Shown here one piece after another: positions 51,701 to 59,435 of a stretch of 64,000 bases of DNA. A model generated the notes under the pieces. That model saw only the letters and a list, made by a program, of their open reading frames with translations. It was not told where the DNA came from and searched no databases. The translations under genes and the position numbers were made by a program. The DNA is from Struthio camelus (lineage: Eukaryota > Chordata > Aves > Struthioniformes > Struthionidae): contig NC_090943.1 of the NCBI RefSeq assembly GCF_040807025.1, positions 8,294,356 to 8,358,355 on the forward strand, written 5' to 3'. How positions within the stretch are numbered: position 1 is the stretch's first letter; each line of letters begins with the position of its first letter.

Positions 51701-54700
51701 TTTCATTTGGTTAACTCCATTTTTGCAAAAGGAAATGACAGTGTGGGCCACCCTCCTAGAGGATGAGGTAACGTTTAAGTCCTCTCCTCACTTGAATTTT
51801 CTCCTAAGTAGCTTGGGTAGCTATTGTCCATTTATGTTAATTGATCACACTGTGGCAATAATTTCATCAATTAAAAAACGAAAAACCAGTAAGATAGTCT
51901 AGGATCTTTTTGTTATGGTAAGATAGAGAGGGATTCATGGGATATAGGGGTTCATAGAGGGAAAAGAGTGCATGCATCAGTTACCAACAGTGGCAACCTG
52001 TAACCTCAATTAAGAAATACAAATATTAGCAGGAAGAGAGCAAAAAAACACATCAGCATCCAGCAAGGTGTGACTCCTCGCAAGGACAGCCGTATAACAG
52101 TTGTCCTCAGACTTTTCATTAAACTGTATATGATAATATAATGCAGGAGCCCTGTTTTGTACCTGCCTGTCTGTACATAATGAGAATGTGAAGTTGTCCC
52201 GGCAATCAGTCCAGGAGAAGGCTGGATGGTTGTTTATGTGTAACTTGGGTAAAAGCAACATCCTAAAAGCCTTAGGAAACCTCAGTCTTAAATCTGTAAA
52301 TGGTCTGAACTACCCAGCGAGGGGCCTAAATTCAAGTCTTCATAAGCAGTATTTGAGTAAAAGAAGGGGTGATGCTGGAGGGGCATTGCTCCTTAAGTGC
52401 CTGGTTATTTCTGCAGCAATGCCTGCCTGTCGTACTCTGGCCTTTCTCTCATTTATTTTGTCTGCAAAACCTGCTCGAGCAAGTGCCACGTGTGTGTGTG
52501 TTTAGGTGACCAGAAAGATATGTACACATGCAACCTTTGCCTTAGTAGCGAGAGCGTTTGCTCCAGATCTGCAGCTCCCACTTCCATATTTTCCTCACCT
52601 GTGACAGGGGCACCAGCTACTGTGCTCCAGGCCCCTAAGTGCCTGGCTGAAATGGGAGCAGGACCTCTGGCCCCTGTTGCTGAAGGTATTGACCTTGATA
52701 GGAGGCCTGAGCAAGTCTTTCATTTCAGGTGAAACACCTGGGACTTCTTGTGTGTGTGTGTGGTTTTTTTTTTTTTTTTTTTTTTTCTTTCCTGGAGGAG
52801 TGAATGTTAAATTCTTCCTTGTAAATCTGAACATGCTCAGGTCCCTGTGCTTGGCTGTTTGGGAGCAGCTCCTGCTTTGGTGGGGAGCAGCGGAGGATGT
52901 TGGCTCATCTCCTTTCAGCAGCAGTAGAGAGGGGTGGATGTGCATATTCTGTGACGGGTGCTTGGGGATAACGGGTGTCTCTTCCTTTCTATGAGCTGCT
53001 GCTTGTCTCAGATCGCGCCCAAGCAGTAGAGTGTGCAAAACTACTAGTTAATAGGTCCTAGTAAGGTATAAAGCCTGTCAAGCACTACCAGAACTGAAAT
53101 GCTTTCCCTGAGGAAAGGCATCTCAATGCTGGGGAGCATCAGTAGAACCTCAGGAGGAGGTTAGTTGGCAGGTAAATGGGCTGGTGCTCTCTAAGACTGC
53201 TCCTCACACCTTTCCTCCTCTCCTGCTCTCTGGGCTGAGAGACGGAGGAAAAGAGCTACTGGAAAGAGATCAATCCAACAGCATTCAGCAAATAATACAT
53301 TTAACAGGAATACCATAATCTTCATTATGGAGAGAGAGAGGGTTTTTCGCCTCTAAGATTACAAGCAATTAATTAGACTCTATTTAGATCTCAGTGCTTT
53401 GATCTGACTTCCTTGAAAAGGGTCAGTGACTTTCTTTAGACCTGTAGACAGTGGAGCAGATCGATGATTAGCGTGCCTCTCTGGAGGACTTGGTTGAAGG
53501 TGTTTCCTCTGTGGTAGGAGCTAGGCACACTTACCTTTTTAGAAAATCAGTCTCCCAGATGTTAGGAGGTGGATGCAGGAGCACCTTGTCTGTTGCTTCT
53601 TATCCAGAAAGGGTAATAGCATTTTTTTTTTTTTTTTTTAGAAAACATGTAGGAGGATAAAACAAGACATTACTTAGAAATGAGGTGTAAATTCCAGGCT
53701 GACACTTTACTGATTATGGGCCCAGCTTCACTATTTGGCTTGAGCCTGAACCCAGGCAAGTCACTGACAAAAAGAACATACGAGCAGAAGACTTTCCTGG
53801 TAGGTCAGATGCTTTCTGCTAGGAGATATTTTCTTCTGTACTGCAGCTTTGTGGGTGGCGCAGCAGCCCAGTTCACAGCCATGAGAGCTGAACATCATCC
53901 TTCCAGTCTTCGGAGGCAGGGAAACAATATAACTTAATAAATTTCAAGGTGTGCAAAGGCTTGCAGTTATATAACGAGGGCAAAACAAAACCATGAACCA
54001 CAGCGGGGAACTTCTCTTTCTCCATTCTTGAATCTGAATTTTGGAACTATGAAGTGTCCTGTGGGGCTTGTTTCTCTCTCTCCTTACTTTTCCACCTCAA
54101 ACATATAATTACCTTGAAATTAATTTTGGCTGGCTGGAGAAGGATCATACTGGATGTTAACCGATGTGTGTTCTTCTCCCAGCATCCCACTACTCAGCTT
54201 TTGATTAAAGGTCTGTTCCCTCTGCGGTTTTGTCTCTCAGTTGTCATAGTTTCTCTCTGTTTAGATTTTTGAGTTCCAGTTTTCCCATATACTTTCTCCT
54301 AGCCTCCACCCTTATGTAACCTAGGAGATGTTGAGGTGCACGCACCAAAGCTACACCTGTTTCTTTGCTTTCTAGCACAAGTGTTAGAGTTTGCTGTTGG
54401 TTATGAGAATTCCAGGATCCTCTACCCAACTGTTCTTGGCTCAGGTCTTTGCTAGCCTGAAGGGCGCTGAGGGAGAGAGGTGGGACCAGCAGCCCCCAGA
54501 GTGAAACCAGATGGATGGTTCAGCTTCCCTGAACCCTCAGCTATGGCAAATGTGCCTCGCTCAAGGGCAAGGCTTAGGCCCATGGGGTCAGTGAGCACCA
54601 GCAGGGTAGGGGCATGAACCACAGCAACCAAAGGTGTGCCCAACAGTGGTTTTCTGCTGATGATAGAAATACCTGCTTGCGCTGGGTTAGCACATGCGAG

Positions 54701-57700
54701 AGAATGAACTGACAGGGCTCGTTGTGGGGAGGTGACAGTAATTTTCAGCGTGGCAACAGAGGAACTTTCTGAACAAATCACATAACATATCTGTAGCTGC
54801 AAATGTAAATGACGCATTCTTGCTTTATGCAGATAGGCTGTAGAGAGAAGCTGAGCTTCAAATGTGAATTTGATTCCCACCACCACATGGGCTTCTGGGA
54901 TATTGTGAAGGCTGTTGAGGTCCAGGTCAAGGATTTTCATTCAGGCCCCTGTTGCCCTGAAACAAAGTGGGTGTAAAGTGGGAGGGCTGGTTTCCCCCTA
55001 AAGGTTTAAGCCTGGCCCAGCTAGCAAACACAGCCTGGCTGAGGAACATAGAGGGCATAAACCTCTACGCTGTGAAACATGTAGCTTTCAGCATGAGTAT
55101 GGTAGAGCAGCAATTTCTCACGCTCCCCGGAGAGTGATCTGGAAAGTTGTGACAGCATCTGGATGTCAGAGATCATTTTCTACCTGAGTGAAGGTCTCCA
55201 AGTGCTAGGCCACTGGCTGTAAGGAGTCGGACCCTGGGACCAGTGCAGGGACTCTCATAGGCAGCCTAGTGCTGGAATTTGCACAGCTGATTTTGGTTCC
55301 TCATCGTTCAGCATCCACAAGCTGCTCCTAGAGCAAAGTGTTAAGCAAATTCTTATGTGTTTCTGGCCAAATGCAGCAGTTTCCAGGAAGACTTTAGATG
55401 CCTTTTTGCCTTGCGTGCCTGCCAAGCTGCTTCCACACGGCTCTTGTGCCATCTGCTGTTTCCCAGCTTCCCCCTCTGGCCCCCCAGGCTGGCTTTCTGC
55501 ATGTAGCTGAGGCAAACCACCAGCCTTCCTTCATGCCTTTGGATAAGGGGATTTAGTGCCTGGCTTAATGGCTTGGCTCAGAGAGTAGCTCATCACCTGC
55601 TCAGAGATCCTCTGTTGTTTGTCTGTTGTGTCTTGTCTGGGAGCCTGGACAGGAGGAACATGTGGGGGTGCTGCCTAGTTTTGAAAAAATGCTAGTACAG
55701 AGCAGGAACACAAGTGGTCCTACCGGTGCCTCTGCCCAGGGTAATGCTATGTAACGCTGGGAAGGAAACGGAGTGTTGCAAGGCCCGTCTCTGGCCTCCA
55801 TGTGCGACATCGCCGGCTCTGCGGCTGAACAAAAGATGTAAGGCACCTGCCCTGATTCATGATAAATGCTTTCCCTCTTTCAGGTCTGGGTTTACAATGA
55901 AGACCACGAGCTGATTTTAAATAATCTCCTTTGCTTGGATGTTTCTGAAACCCGTTCATCTGATCCACCACGTCTCATGAAATGCCATGGGTCTGGTGGG
56001 TCACAACAGTGGACGTTTGGGGTAAGTGGGGTCGGTGGCATATAGCAGCACGTTTCTTGTAATTGCACCCTGATAAGCGACAGTGACGCTATTGAGACAT
56101 CAGGGATGGGGGTTTAATTGTGAACAAACCTCACGTTTACTAAGCCAATTGTACCATAGCAGTCCCAGTCCCCGGGTGATGCCGCCCATACCCGCGTTGC
56201 ACAGCTTTGGTGGCTGCATTTCAGCCTGAACAAGTTCCCTGGGCTCTGGGCTTTTTCCTTTCCAACGCAGGAAAGTTTCTGCAGTTCCATCTAGACTCTT
56301 TCCTCTTCGTCACAGCCACCCACAGAACTGTGGCTCTCAGGGAAGTGCTGGAAAGAACAAAATCCATCTCACAGCACTGTGTTGTGTTGCCTTGCAGGAC
56401 TAGCAGGAATAAGACACAGGAGCAGTCTTGCGGTTATTTCTGCTTAGTGCTTCATTGAAGGCAGGGCTTACAGGGCAGCGCTTACAGGGCAGCGCTGAGG
56501 ACTAAGAGAATTTTTTGCTTTTGCAGTACAATTGCATCTCCTTTGTTAGTAGCTTAGAGTCTGGAGTGACTGATTTCACAAAACTGAACTAATGCTGCAT
56601 GTACATGAAATATGACTCCTCAGTGTTAAGTTAAAAACTGTCTCTTCACATGCCCTGGTATAGCAGCAAGTCTGTAAAAGAAATAGCATTGAACAAACAA
56701 AAGAGCACTGCCAGAACTGCCTGTTGCGCGTCGTGTACTTGCAGGACAGCCCTGTACATACTGTCCTGGATTCATGTTTTGCTGCTCCTTGGGAGCATGG
56801 GTTCCTAAACGAATTCAAATAAGGAAGCTTGTTGCAATCCGGGATGATTCAGAGACCTAGAGAAGCAGATTTGGAGCATGTATCTGCTGTGCATTATTGT
56901 TGTCAGACAATCACGATGTTAGGCACGTATCTGACAGTTGGAGGCACCTTGCAGCTCTGCCACAGCCTGCATCCGGCTGCACCACAGCCCACTGCTGGGA
57001 GAGCGAGTGGGAGCAGGGAGCTGAGGAAGGTTGCTGGTGATGGGGGATTACTGAGGTTTCTTCAGCTTAAATTAGTGGACAAAGATTGACAAGCCTGAGA
57101 AGAGACTGGACAATAAAATTGCAGCGGAAATTCAATGTGTATAAATGTTCAGTGATGGACGTGGTGGTGGTGGGGAATCCAGGCTTCAGATAGGAAACAC
57201 GGGCTTTGAGCTGAGCATTGCCGCTTGGGCATATGCAGGTGTATCTGTAACCGTGTCCCATTGGTGCTCAGTAATGATCAACGGCAAAAGAAAGCAACTC
57301 AATCACGAGGATTTATTAGGAAAGGAAAAGGGACCAAAATAGAAAAACGTCATCACACCACCTTAGTTTGTCCATGCTGTGCATGCTGGTCTCTTCCTTT
57401 AAGGCTAAATTAGGGCTGGATAGGGTCCAGAGATAGGTTGCAGGGAAGATCTGAGGTGTAGGGCATCTTTCATATGAAAAACACATGAGTAGTCTGGGAC
57501 TCTTTTTAGGTTAGAAAAGTGATGATTTGCAGGGGCAGGGAGACTAAGGTAGAGGTGTAAGTCAGTGGCATGGAGAAAGTAGAAAGGGGGTAGGGGGCTG
57601 ACTATGAACTGTGTCTTGCAGTACAAGACGTGAGGTTGTCAAATGAAGATGATAGAAGGCAGGTTCAAATGAGGTGGTTGATAGTGTGGTGGGGCAATGA

Positions 57701-58547
57701 GCTGTACAACACCTCGCCAAAGGCTGCTGTGGGTGTTAAAAAATACTTCAGGGAGAGTGGCCGCATACTCAGGGGAGCAATCTGGAGAGGGTGACTAAAG
57801 TACAGAGTGCATCAAGCTCCAGAAATCCTCTAAGCTAAAGATAGCTGGAGGCAGGATAAGCACTCTGGGGGGTGGGGGGGGAGGTGGAGGGGGAAATCAT
57901 AATATTCTTGGCCATGTTTTCATGCTTCCCTGGTTGTCCGCTTACGGCCGTCAGCGGAGCCCCGGAGCCCAGGTCTGGGCCAGTGCGGCTGTTCTCACAT
58001 ACCTGCCCCCACCATGCAGGAGAGCACCAGTCGCTGTGCTGCAGGGTACCGTTGTGGGCTTCCTCGCCGCTGAGGCACGGGGAACAGTTTTTGATCATCC
58101 TTCCGCCTCATTAAGAAACTACGGTACAAACAAAAATCCAAATTAAGCCCCTGTAAGGGTATGAGAGCTGTCGTGTCAAGGTCTGAACGTGGTTATGGGG
58201 CGGGGGGCGTGCTGTACTCTGGCTTTAACTATTGCTGCTGTGGGCCTTGTGTGCCAGGGCCTGGGAGAAAGGTTTTTGAAATGCTCATCCCTAAGGAAGG
58301 GGCATCTCCCCCGGCCAGCAACACTCCCTAAGCATCAGGTTCAGCTTCAGTTTGAAAATGGAGTAGAACAGAGGTTTTAATAAATAAATCCCATCTGTCT
58401 TTCTCTCTCCCACAGAAAAACAACCGTCTCTACCAGGTGTCTGTGGGGCAGTGCATGAAGGTGGTAGATCCACTTAGCCGTAAAGGATATATGACCATGG
58501 CCATCTGTGATGGGTCCCTTCCTCAGCAGTGGCATTTTGAGAGCTGA
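23133..58547 (+). CDS. GALNT11: GALNT11, polypeptide N-acetylgalactosaminyltransferase 11 (spliced, 11 coding exons)
   Basis: This enzyme transfers GalNAc from UDP-GalNAc to Ser/Thr, the first step of mucin-type O-glycosylation in the Golgi. Known targets of the family member include Notch1 and LDL-receptor-type linkers. I joined exons 23133-23427, 27092-27215, 30646-30812, 33681-33806, 36127-36376, 39370-39487, 41324-41476, 44244-44462, 47216-47320, 55884-56021 and 58416-58547. All use GT-AG, phases agree, and they give 608 codons plus TGA. Visible features: short cytosolic tail and signal anchor at about residues 8-28; stem to about 100; FYNEA at 159-163; VDD at 189-191; Mn-binding DSH at 245-247; WGGEN at 350-354; H378 as third metal ligand; ricin-type lectin domain from about 484 with QxW-type triplets ending at W521, W562 and W604. 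N-glycosylation sequons occur at N29 and N428. The match to mammalian GALNT11 from my knowledge of that protein is close along the whole length; GALNT11 is preferred over other GALNTs because the N-terminus and stem also match. Confidence 0.97.
23428..27091 (+). other. GALNT11: GALNT11 intron 2
   Basis: GTAAGT to TTGCAG. It contains T-rich tracts near 23491, 24927 and 26683 and a CR1 3' end at 25640-25981. No other gene is evident. Confidence 0.85.
25640..25981 (+). mobile_element. CR1 LINE 3' end
   Basis: The order GATCTTACTGCAGTC, GAAGATGGACTGAGGCTC, GAAACACAGGAAACTTCATT, GAGGTCCCTTCCAACC and the terminal ATTCTGTGATTCTATG is the signature of an avian CR1 3' terminus. It is inserted in intron 2, sense to GALNT11. 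Confidence 0.92.
27092..27215 (+). CDS. GALNT11: GALNT11 exon 3: codons 99-139
   Basis: Acceptor TTGCAG at 27091, donor AAA|GTATGT at 27215/27216, phase 1 in and phase 2 out. It encodes the end of the stem and the conserved start of the luminal enzyme, including [11 protein letters not shown] and [11 protein letters not shown], which are hallmarks of GALNT11. Confidence 0.96.
27419..27460 (+). repeat. GGT/GTG-rich simple repeat
   Basis: Imperfect GGTGGT triplet run within intron 3. Confidence 0.85.
28735..29650 (+). mobile_element. Probable solo LTR or LTR-like interspersed repeat
   Basis: A roughly 900-bp block stands out from the AT-rich intron by composition. It has a TATA-like GATAAAAG at 29056-29063 followed by a T-rich segment with TTTCCAG, and a G/T-rich second half, a layout like an avian endogenous retrovirus LTR. 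No gag, pol or env frame flanks it. The family, boundaries and target duplication were not established. Confidence 0.35.
30141..30168. repeat. Copy 2 of a small dispersed repeat
   Basis: AAGTGTCTTAATTTGC then AGCCTGAATCCC, matching the cores at 2682 and 40985 with a few differences. Confidence 0.5.
30386..30399 (+). repeat. C14 homopolymer
   Basis: Fourteen C residues in intron 3, one of several C-runs in the gene. Confidence 0.9.
30646..30812 (+). CDS. GALNT11: GALNT11 exon 4: codons 140-195
   Basis: Acceptor TTTTTCCAG at 30645, donor TTGG|GTGAGC at 30812/30813, phase 2 in and phase 1 out. It encodes the first strand of the GT-A fold with VIICFYNEA (155-163), [13 protein letters not shown] and EIILVDD ending at 191, the nucleotide-sugar-binding part of the GT27 domain. 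Confidence 0.96.
30813..33680 (+). other. GALNT11: GALNT11 intron 4
   Basis: GTGAGC to TTCGCAG. A GC-richer patch lies at about 31340-31530 and T-tracts at 31690-31709 and 33075-33092. The stretch 33111-33624 is open in all three - strand frames for long runs, but nothing recognisable is encoded. Confidence 0.8.
33681..33806 (+). CDS. GALNT11: GALNT11 exon 5: codons 196-237
   Basis: Acceptor TTTTCGCAG at 33680, donor ACAG|GTATGC at 33806/33807, phase 1 in and out. It encodes [10 protein letters not shown] and [17 protein letters not shown] (222-238, last residue completed by the next exon), the GT-A helix and the loop leading to the metal site. The segment between (about 207-217) differs from the mammalian sequence, a normal level of drift. 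Confidence 0.95.
33807..36126 (+). other. GALNT11: GALNT11 intron 5
   Basis: GTATGC to CCTTAG. Poly(A) tracts occur at about 34518-34535 and 35192-35210. I see no gene or recognisable repeat otherwise. Confidence 0.85.
36127..36376 (+). CDS. GALNT11: GALNT11 exon 6: codons 238-320, catalytic DSH
   Basis: Acceptor CACCTTAG at 36126, donor TCAA|GTAAGA at 36376/36377, phase 1 in and phase 2 out. It contains [12 protein letters not shown] with the Mn-coordinating D245-S246-H247, then [15 protein letters not shown], and [15 protein letters not shown]. This is the centre of the catalytic site and is nearly identical to the mammalian enzyme. Confidence 0.97.
36377..39369 (+). other. GALNT11: GALNT11 intron 6
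   Basis: GTAAGA to TTTTTAG. It has a 16-bp tandem duplication at 36714-36745 and T-tracts at 38935-38953 and 39032-39045. No other gene is evident. Confidence 0.85.
36714..36745 (+). repeat. Perfect 16-bp tandem duplication
   Basis: The unit GATATCTACATATCCC occurs twice head to tail without mismatch, which points to a recent small duplication inside intron 6. Confidence 0.9.
39370..39487 (+). CDS. GALNT11: GALNT11 exon 7: codons 321-360, WGGEN
   Basis: Acceptor CTTTTTAG at 39369, donor CGG|GTAATC at 39487/39488, phase 2 in and phase 0 out. It encodes [16 protein letters not shown] and [20 protein letters not shown] (350-354) belongs to the acceptor- and UDP-GalNAc-contacting part of the Gal/GalNAc-T motif. 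The donor is the weakest in the gene by consensus (GTAATC). Confidence 0.97.
39732..39781 (+). repeat. TA-rich microsatellite
   Basis: Imperfect (TA)n with TGTACA and TGTGTA interruptions, about 50 bp. Confidence 0.9.
40985..41012. repeat. Copy 3 of a small dispersed repeat
   Basis: AGGTGTCTTAATCTGC then AAGCTGAATCCC. It is the closest match to the copy at 2682. Confidence 0.55.
41324..41476 (+). CDS. GALNT11: GALNT11 exon 8: codons 361-411
   Basis: Acceptor GGACAG at 41323, donor AAG|GTAAGA at 41476/41477, phase 0 both sides. It encodes IWMCGG (361-366), [10 protein letters not shown] with metal-ligand H378, then the RKRRPYGSP loop that closes over UDP, and [14 protein letters not shown]. 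All are characteristic of GT27 enzymes. Confidence 0.97.
41477..44243 (+). other. GALNT11: GALNT11 intron 8
   Basis: GTAAGA to ATACAG. The only striking element is a C15 run at 44207-44221, 22 bases before the acceptor. No other gene or recognised transposon is seen. Confidence 0.85.
44207..44221 (+). repeat. C15 tract in the exon 9 acceptor region
   Basis: Fifteen C residues lie at -37 to -23 relative to the exon 9 acceptor, where branch point and pyrimidine tract are expected. Confidence 0.9.
44244..44462 (+). CDS. GALNT11: GALNT11 exon 9: codons 412-484
   Basis: Acceptor AAATACAG at 44243, donor AGG|GTAAGA at 44462/44463, phase 0 both sides. It encodes the end of the catalytic domain ([10 protein letters not shown], sequon N428-[18 protein letters not shown]) and the linker to the lectin domain (about 450-484). 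Confidence 0.97.
44463..47215 (+). other. GALNT11: GALNT11 intron 9
   Basis: GTAAGA to TTCACAG. It contains a C10 run at 44953-44962, a pure A30 run at 45730-45759 and a T-tract at 45560-45572. No gene is seen. Confidence 0.85.
45730..45759 (+). repeat. A30 homopolymer
   Basis: Thirty consecutive A residues. No retrocopy body with an AATAAA signal or target duplication is recognisable to its left. Confidence 0.95.
47216..47320 (+). CDS. GALNT11: GALNT11 exon 10: codons 485-519, lectin alpha repeat
   Basis: Acceptor TTTCACAG at 47215, donor CAG|GTATTT at 47320/47321, phase 0 both sides. It starts the ricin-B lectin domain: [14 protein letters not shown], then CDYNDQNQ, whose Q519 forms the first QxW with W521 of the next exon. 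Confidence 0.96.
47321..55883 (+). other. GALNT11: GALNT11 intron 10 (8.6 kb)
   Basis: GTATTT to TTTCAG. It has T-tracts at 51639-51650, 52763-52786 and 53622-53639, a purine-rich block at about 49680-50280, and turns GC-richer after about 52.4 kb. Long - strand open frames at 49682-50188 and 54452-54940 match nothing I recognise. No exon of another gene is evident. Confidence 0.75.
55884..56021 (+). CDS. GALNT11: GALNT11 exon 11: codons 520-565, lectin beta repeat
   Basis: Acceptor CTTTCAG at 55883, donor GGG|GTAAGT at 56021/56022, phase 0 both sides. It encodes [29 protein letters not shown], the CLD motif of the beta repeat (C536-D538), and QQW at 560-562. Confidence 0.97.
57095..57790 (+). 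mobile_element. Old CR1-like LINE fragment
   Basis: Blocks such as TTCAATGTGTATAAATG (near 57133), TTTATTAGGAAAGG (near 57311), GGGACTCTTTTTAGGTTAGAAAAG (near 57497, paraphrased across 24 bases) and AAAGGCTGCTGTGGG (near 57719) follow the order of the amniote CR1 3' region. It belongs to the same old type as 2790-3300 but in sense orientation. Called from memory of the consensus. Confidence 0.6.
57867..57893 (+). repeat. G-rich run in intron 11
   Basis: Four or more runs of at least three G separated by single T or A residues. It fits a G-quadruplex pattern. Confidence 0.8.
58416..58547 (+). CDS. GALNT11: GALNT11 exon 12, coding part: codons 566-608 and stop
   Basis: Acceptor CTCCCACAG at 58415, phase 0 in. 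It encodes the gamma lectin repeat (LYQVSVGQC, then AICDGS and QQW at 602-604) and ends HFES-TGA at 58545-58547, giving the family-typical C-terminus two to four residues after the last QxW tryptophan. Confidence 0.97.
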   Translation, partial: KNNRLYQVSVGQCMKVVDPLSRKGYMTMAICDGSLPQQWHFES

Positions 58548-59235
58548 GTCAACAAGGATGCAGCTATGAGAAGCGTTACGATCTGATTGCCCTTCAGCTG
58601 TGATTTTAAGTGATTCTGGAGGGCTTTGCAAGGAGCCCTTGGCTACTACACTGGGCAGCAACCATTGCAAGGATCACCCTTTAGAAATACTCTGCCTCAA
58701 AAAGCTGTGTGCATGAGAAGGTCCATGTGGTCACCGCTCCCTGGTCAGATGCAGCAGTAATGGCGGCAGCCCCGCGACAGCAAATCAGCATGTAGAAGTG
58801 CAATTTATCAGCAGTTTCTTGGATTTCCCTGGATTATCGAATTGTTTTTTTAAGTAAGAAAAAATGACTAGAGCAATGTAGTCTAAATTGTGAGATTTTT
58901 AGCTCTGTGGATCTTTTAAATGACAGTGACAGAAAGGAGTCCTCCTTGAGTGTTTCCTCTGCCGTATCTCATTAATTTACATTTTTAGTATGGTTTTAAC
59001 TGGCCAAATTATTTTACCTTATCTGGAAAATATTTTTATTCCCTTTTATCTTCTGAAAAATTGTCATTTGTAATATTTAAGTTTAGTTCTGTTAATTTCC
59101 AGTTTTAGGACATTTCATGTATTTTAAATTCTTTGTCACCTCGTATTTAAAGCAAAGCAACTATTACAAAGTCTATTTTGATGACTCATGGCAGTAGCTA
59201 CATTTAAAATAAAGTACCCTTTTTTTTATTAATTA
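58548..59235 (+). other. GALNT11: GALNT11 3' UTR
   Basis: AT-rich sequence following the stop codon, reaching the first canonical AATAAA at 59208-59213 with a T-rich downstream element after it. That gives a compact untranslated region of roughly 680 bases. The right edge is approximate. Confidence 0.8.
59208..59213 (+). terminator. GALNT11: Poly(A) signal AATAAA of GALNT11
   Basis: Canonical hexamer about 660 bases past the stop, followed within 10-20 bases by a T10-like run and a TG-rich segment as expected for a cleavage/GU-rich element. Confidence 0.8.
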
Positions 59236-59398
59236 GTATTGCCTTTTGCTCTGTAGCCATTGGACCAGAAAGCACAAATGAAGAGACTGACGCAAAGTAG
59301 CGTTCACATAATTTGGGTCTTCCCTTGTTTTCACTCCCTTTTCTTCACAGCCAGTTCTTTCTCTAGCTCTCGCTTCCAGGAGGGTTTGGCAGATGCAG

Positions 59399-59435
59399 CT
59401 TCTCTCTCTCTCTCTCTCTCTTTTTTTTTTTTTCC
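59399..59435 (+). repeat. (TC)n followed by T-tract
   Basis: A CT dinucleotide run passing directly into a T12 tract and CCCCC, about 170 bp beyond the GALNT11 poly(A) site. Confidence 0.9.

Larger units (their letters stand above)
56022..58415 (+). other. GALNT11: GALNT11 intron 11
   Basis: GTAAGT to CCCACAG. It contains an old CR1-like fragment at about 57095-57790, a short direct repeat (CTTACAGGGCAGCG twice, 56467-56494) and a G-rich run at 57867-57893. Confidence 0.8.
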
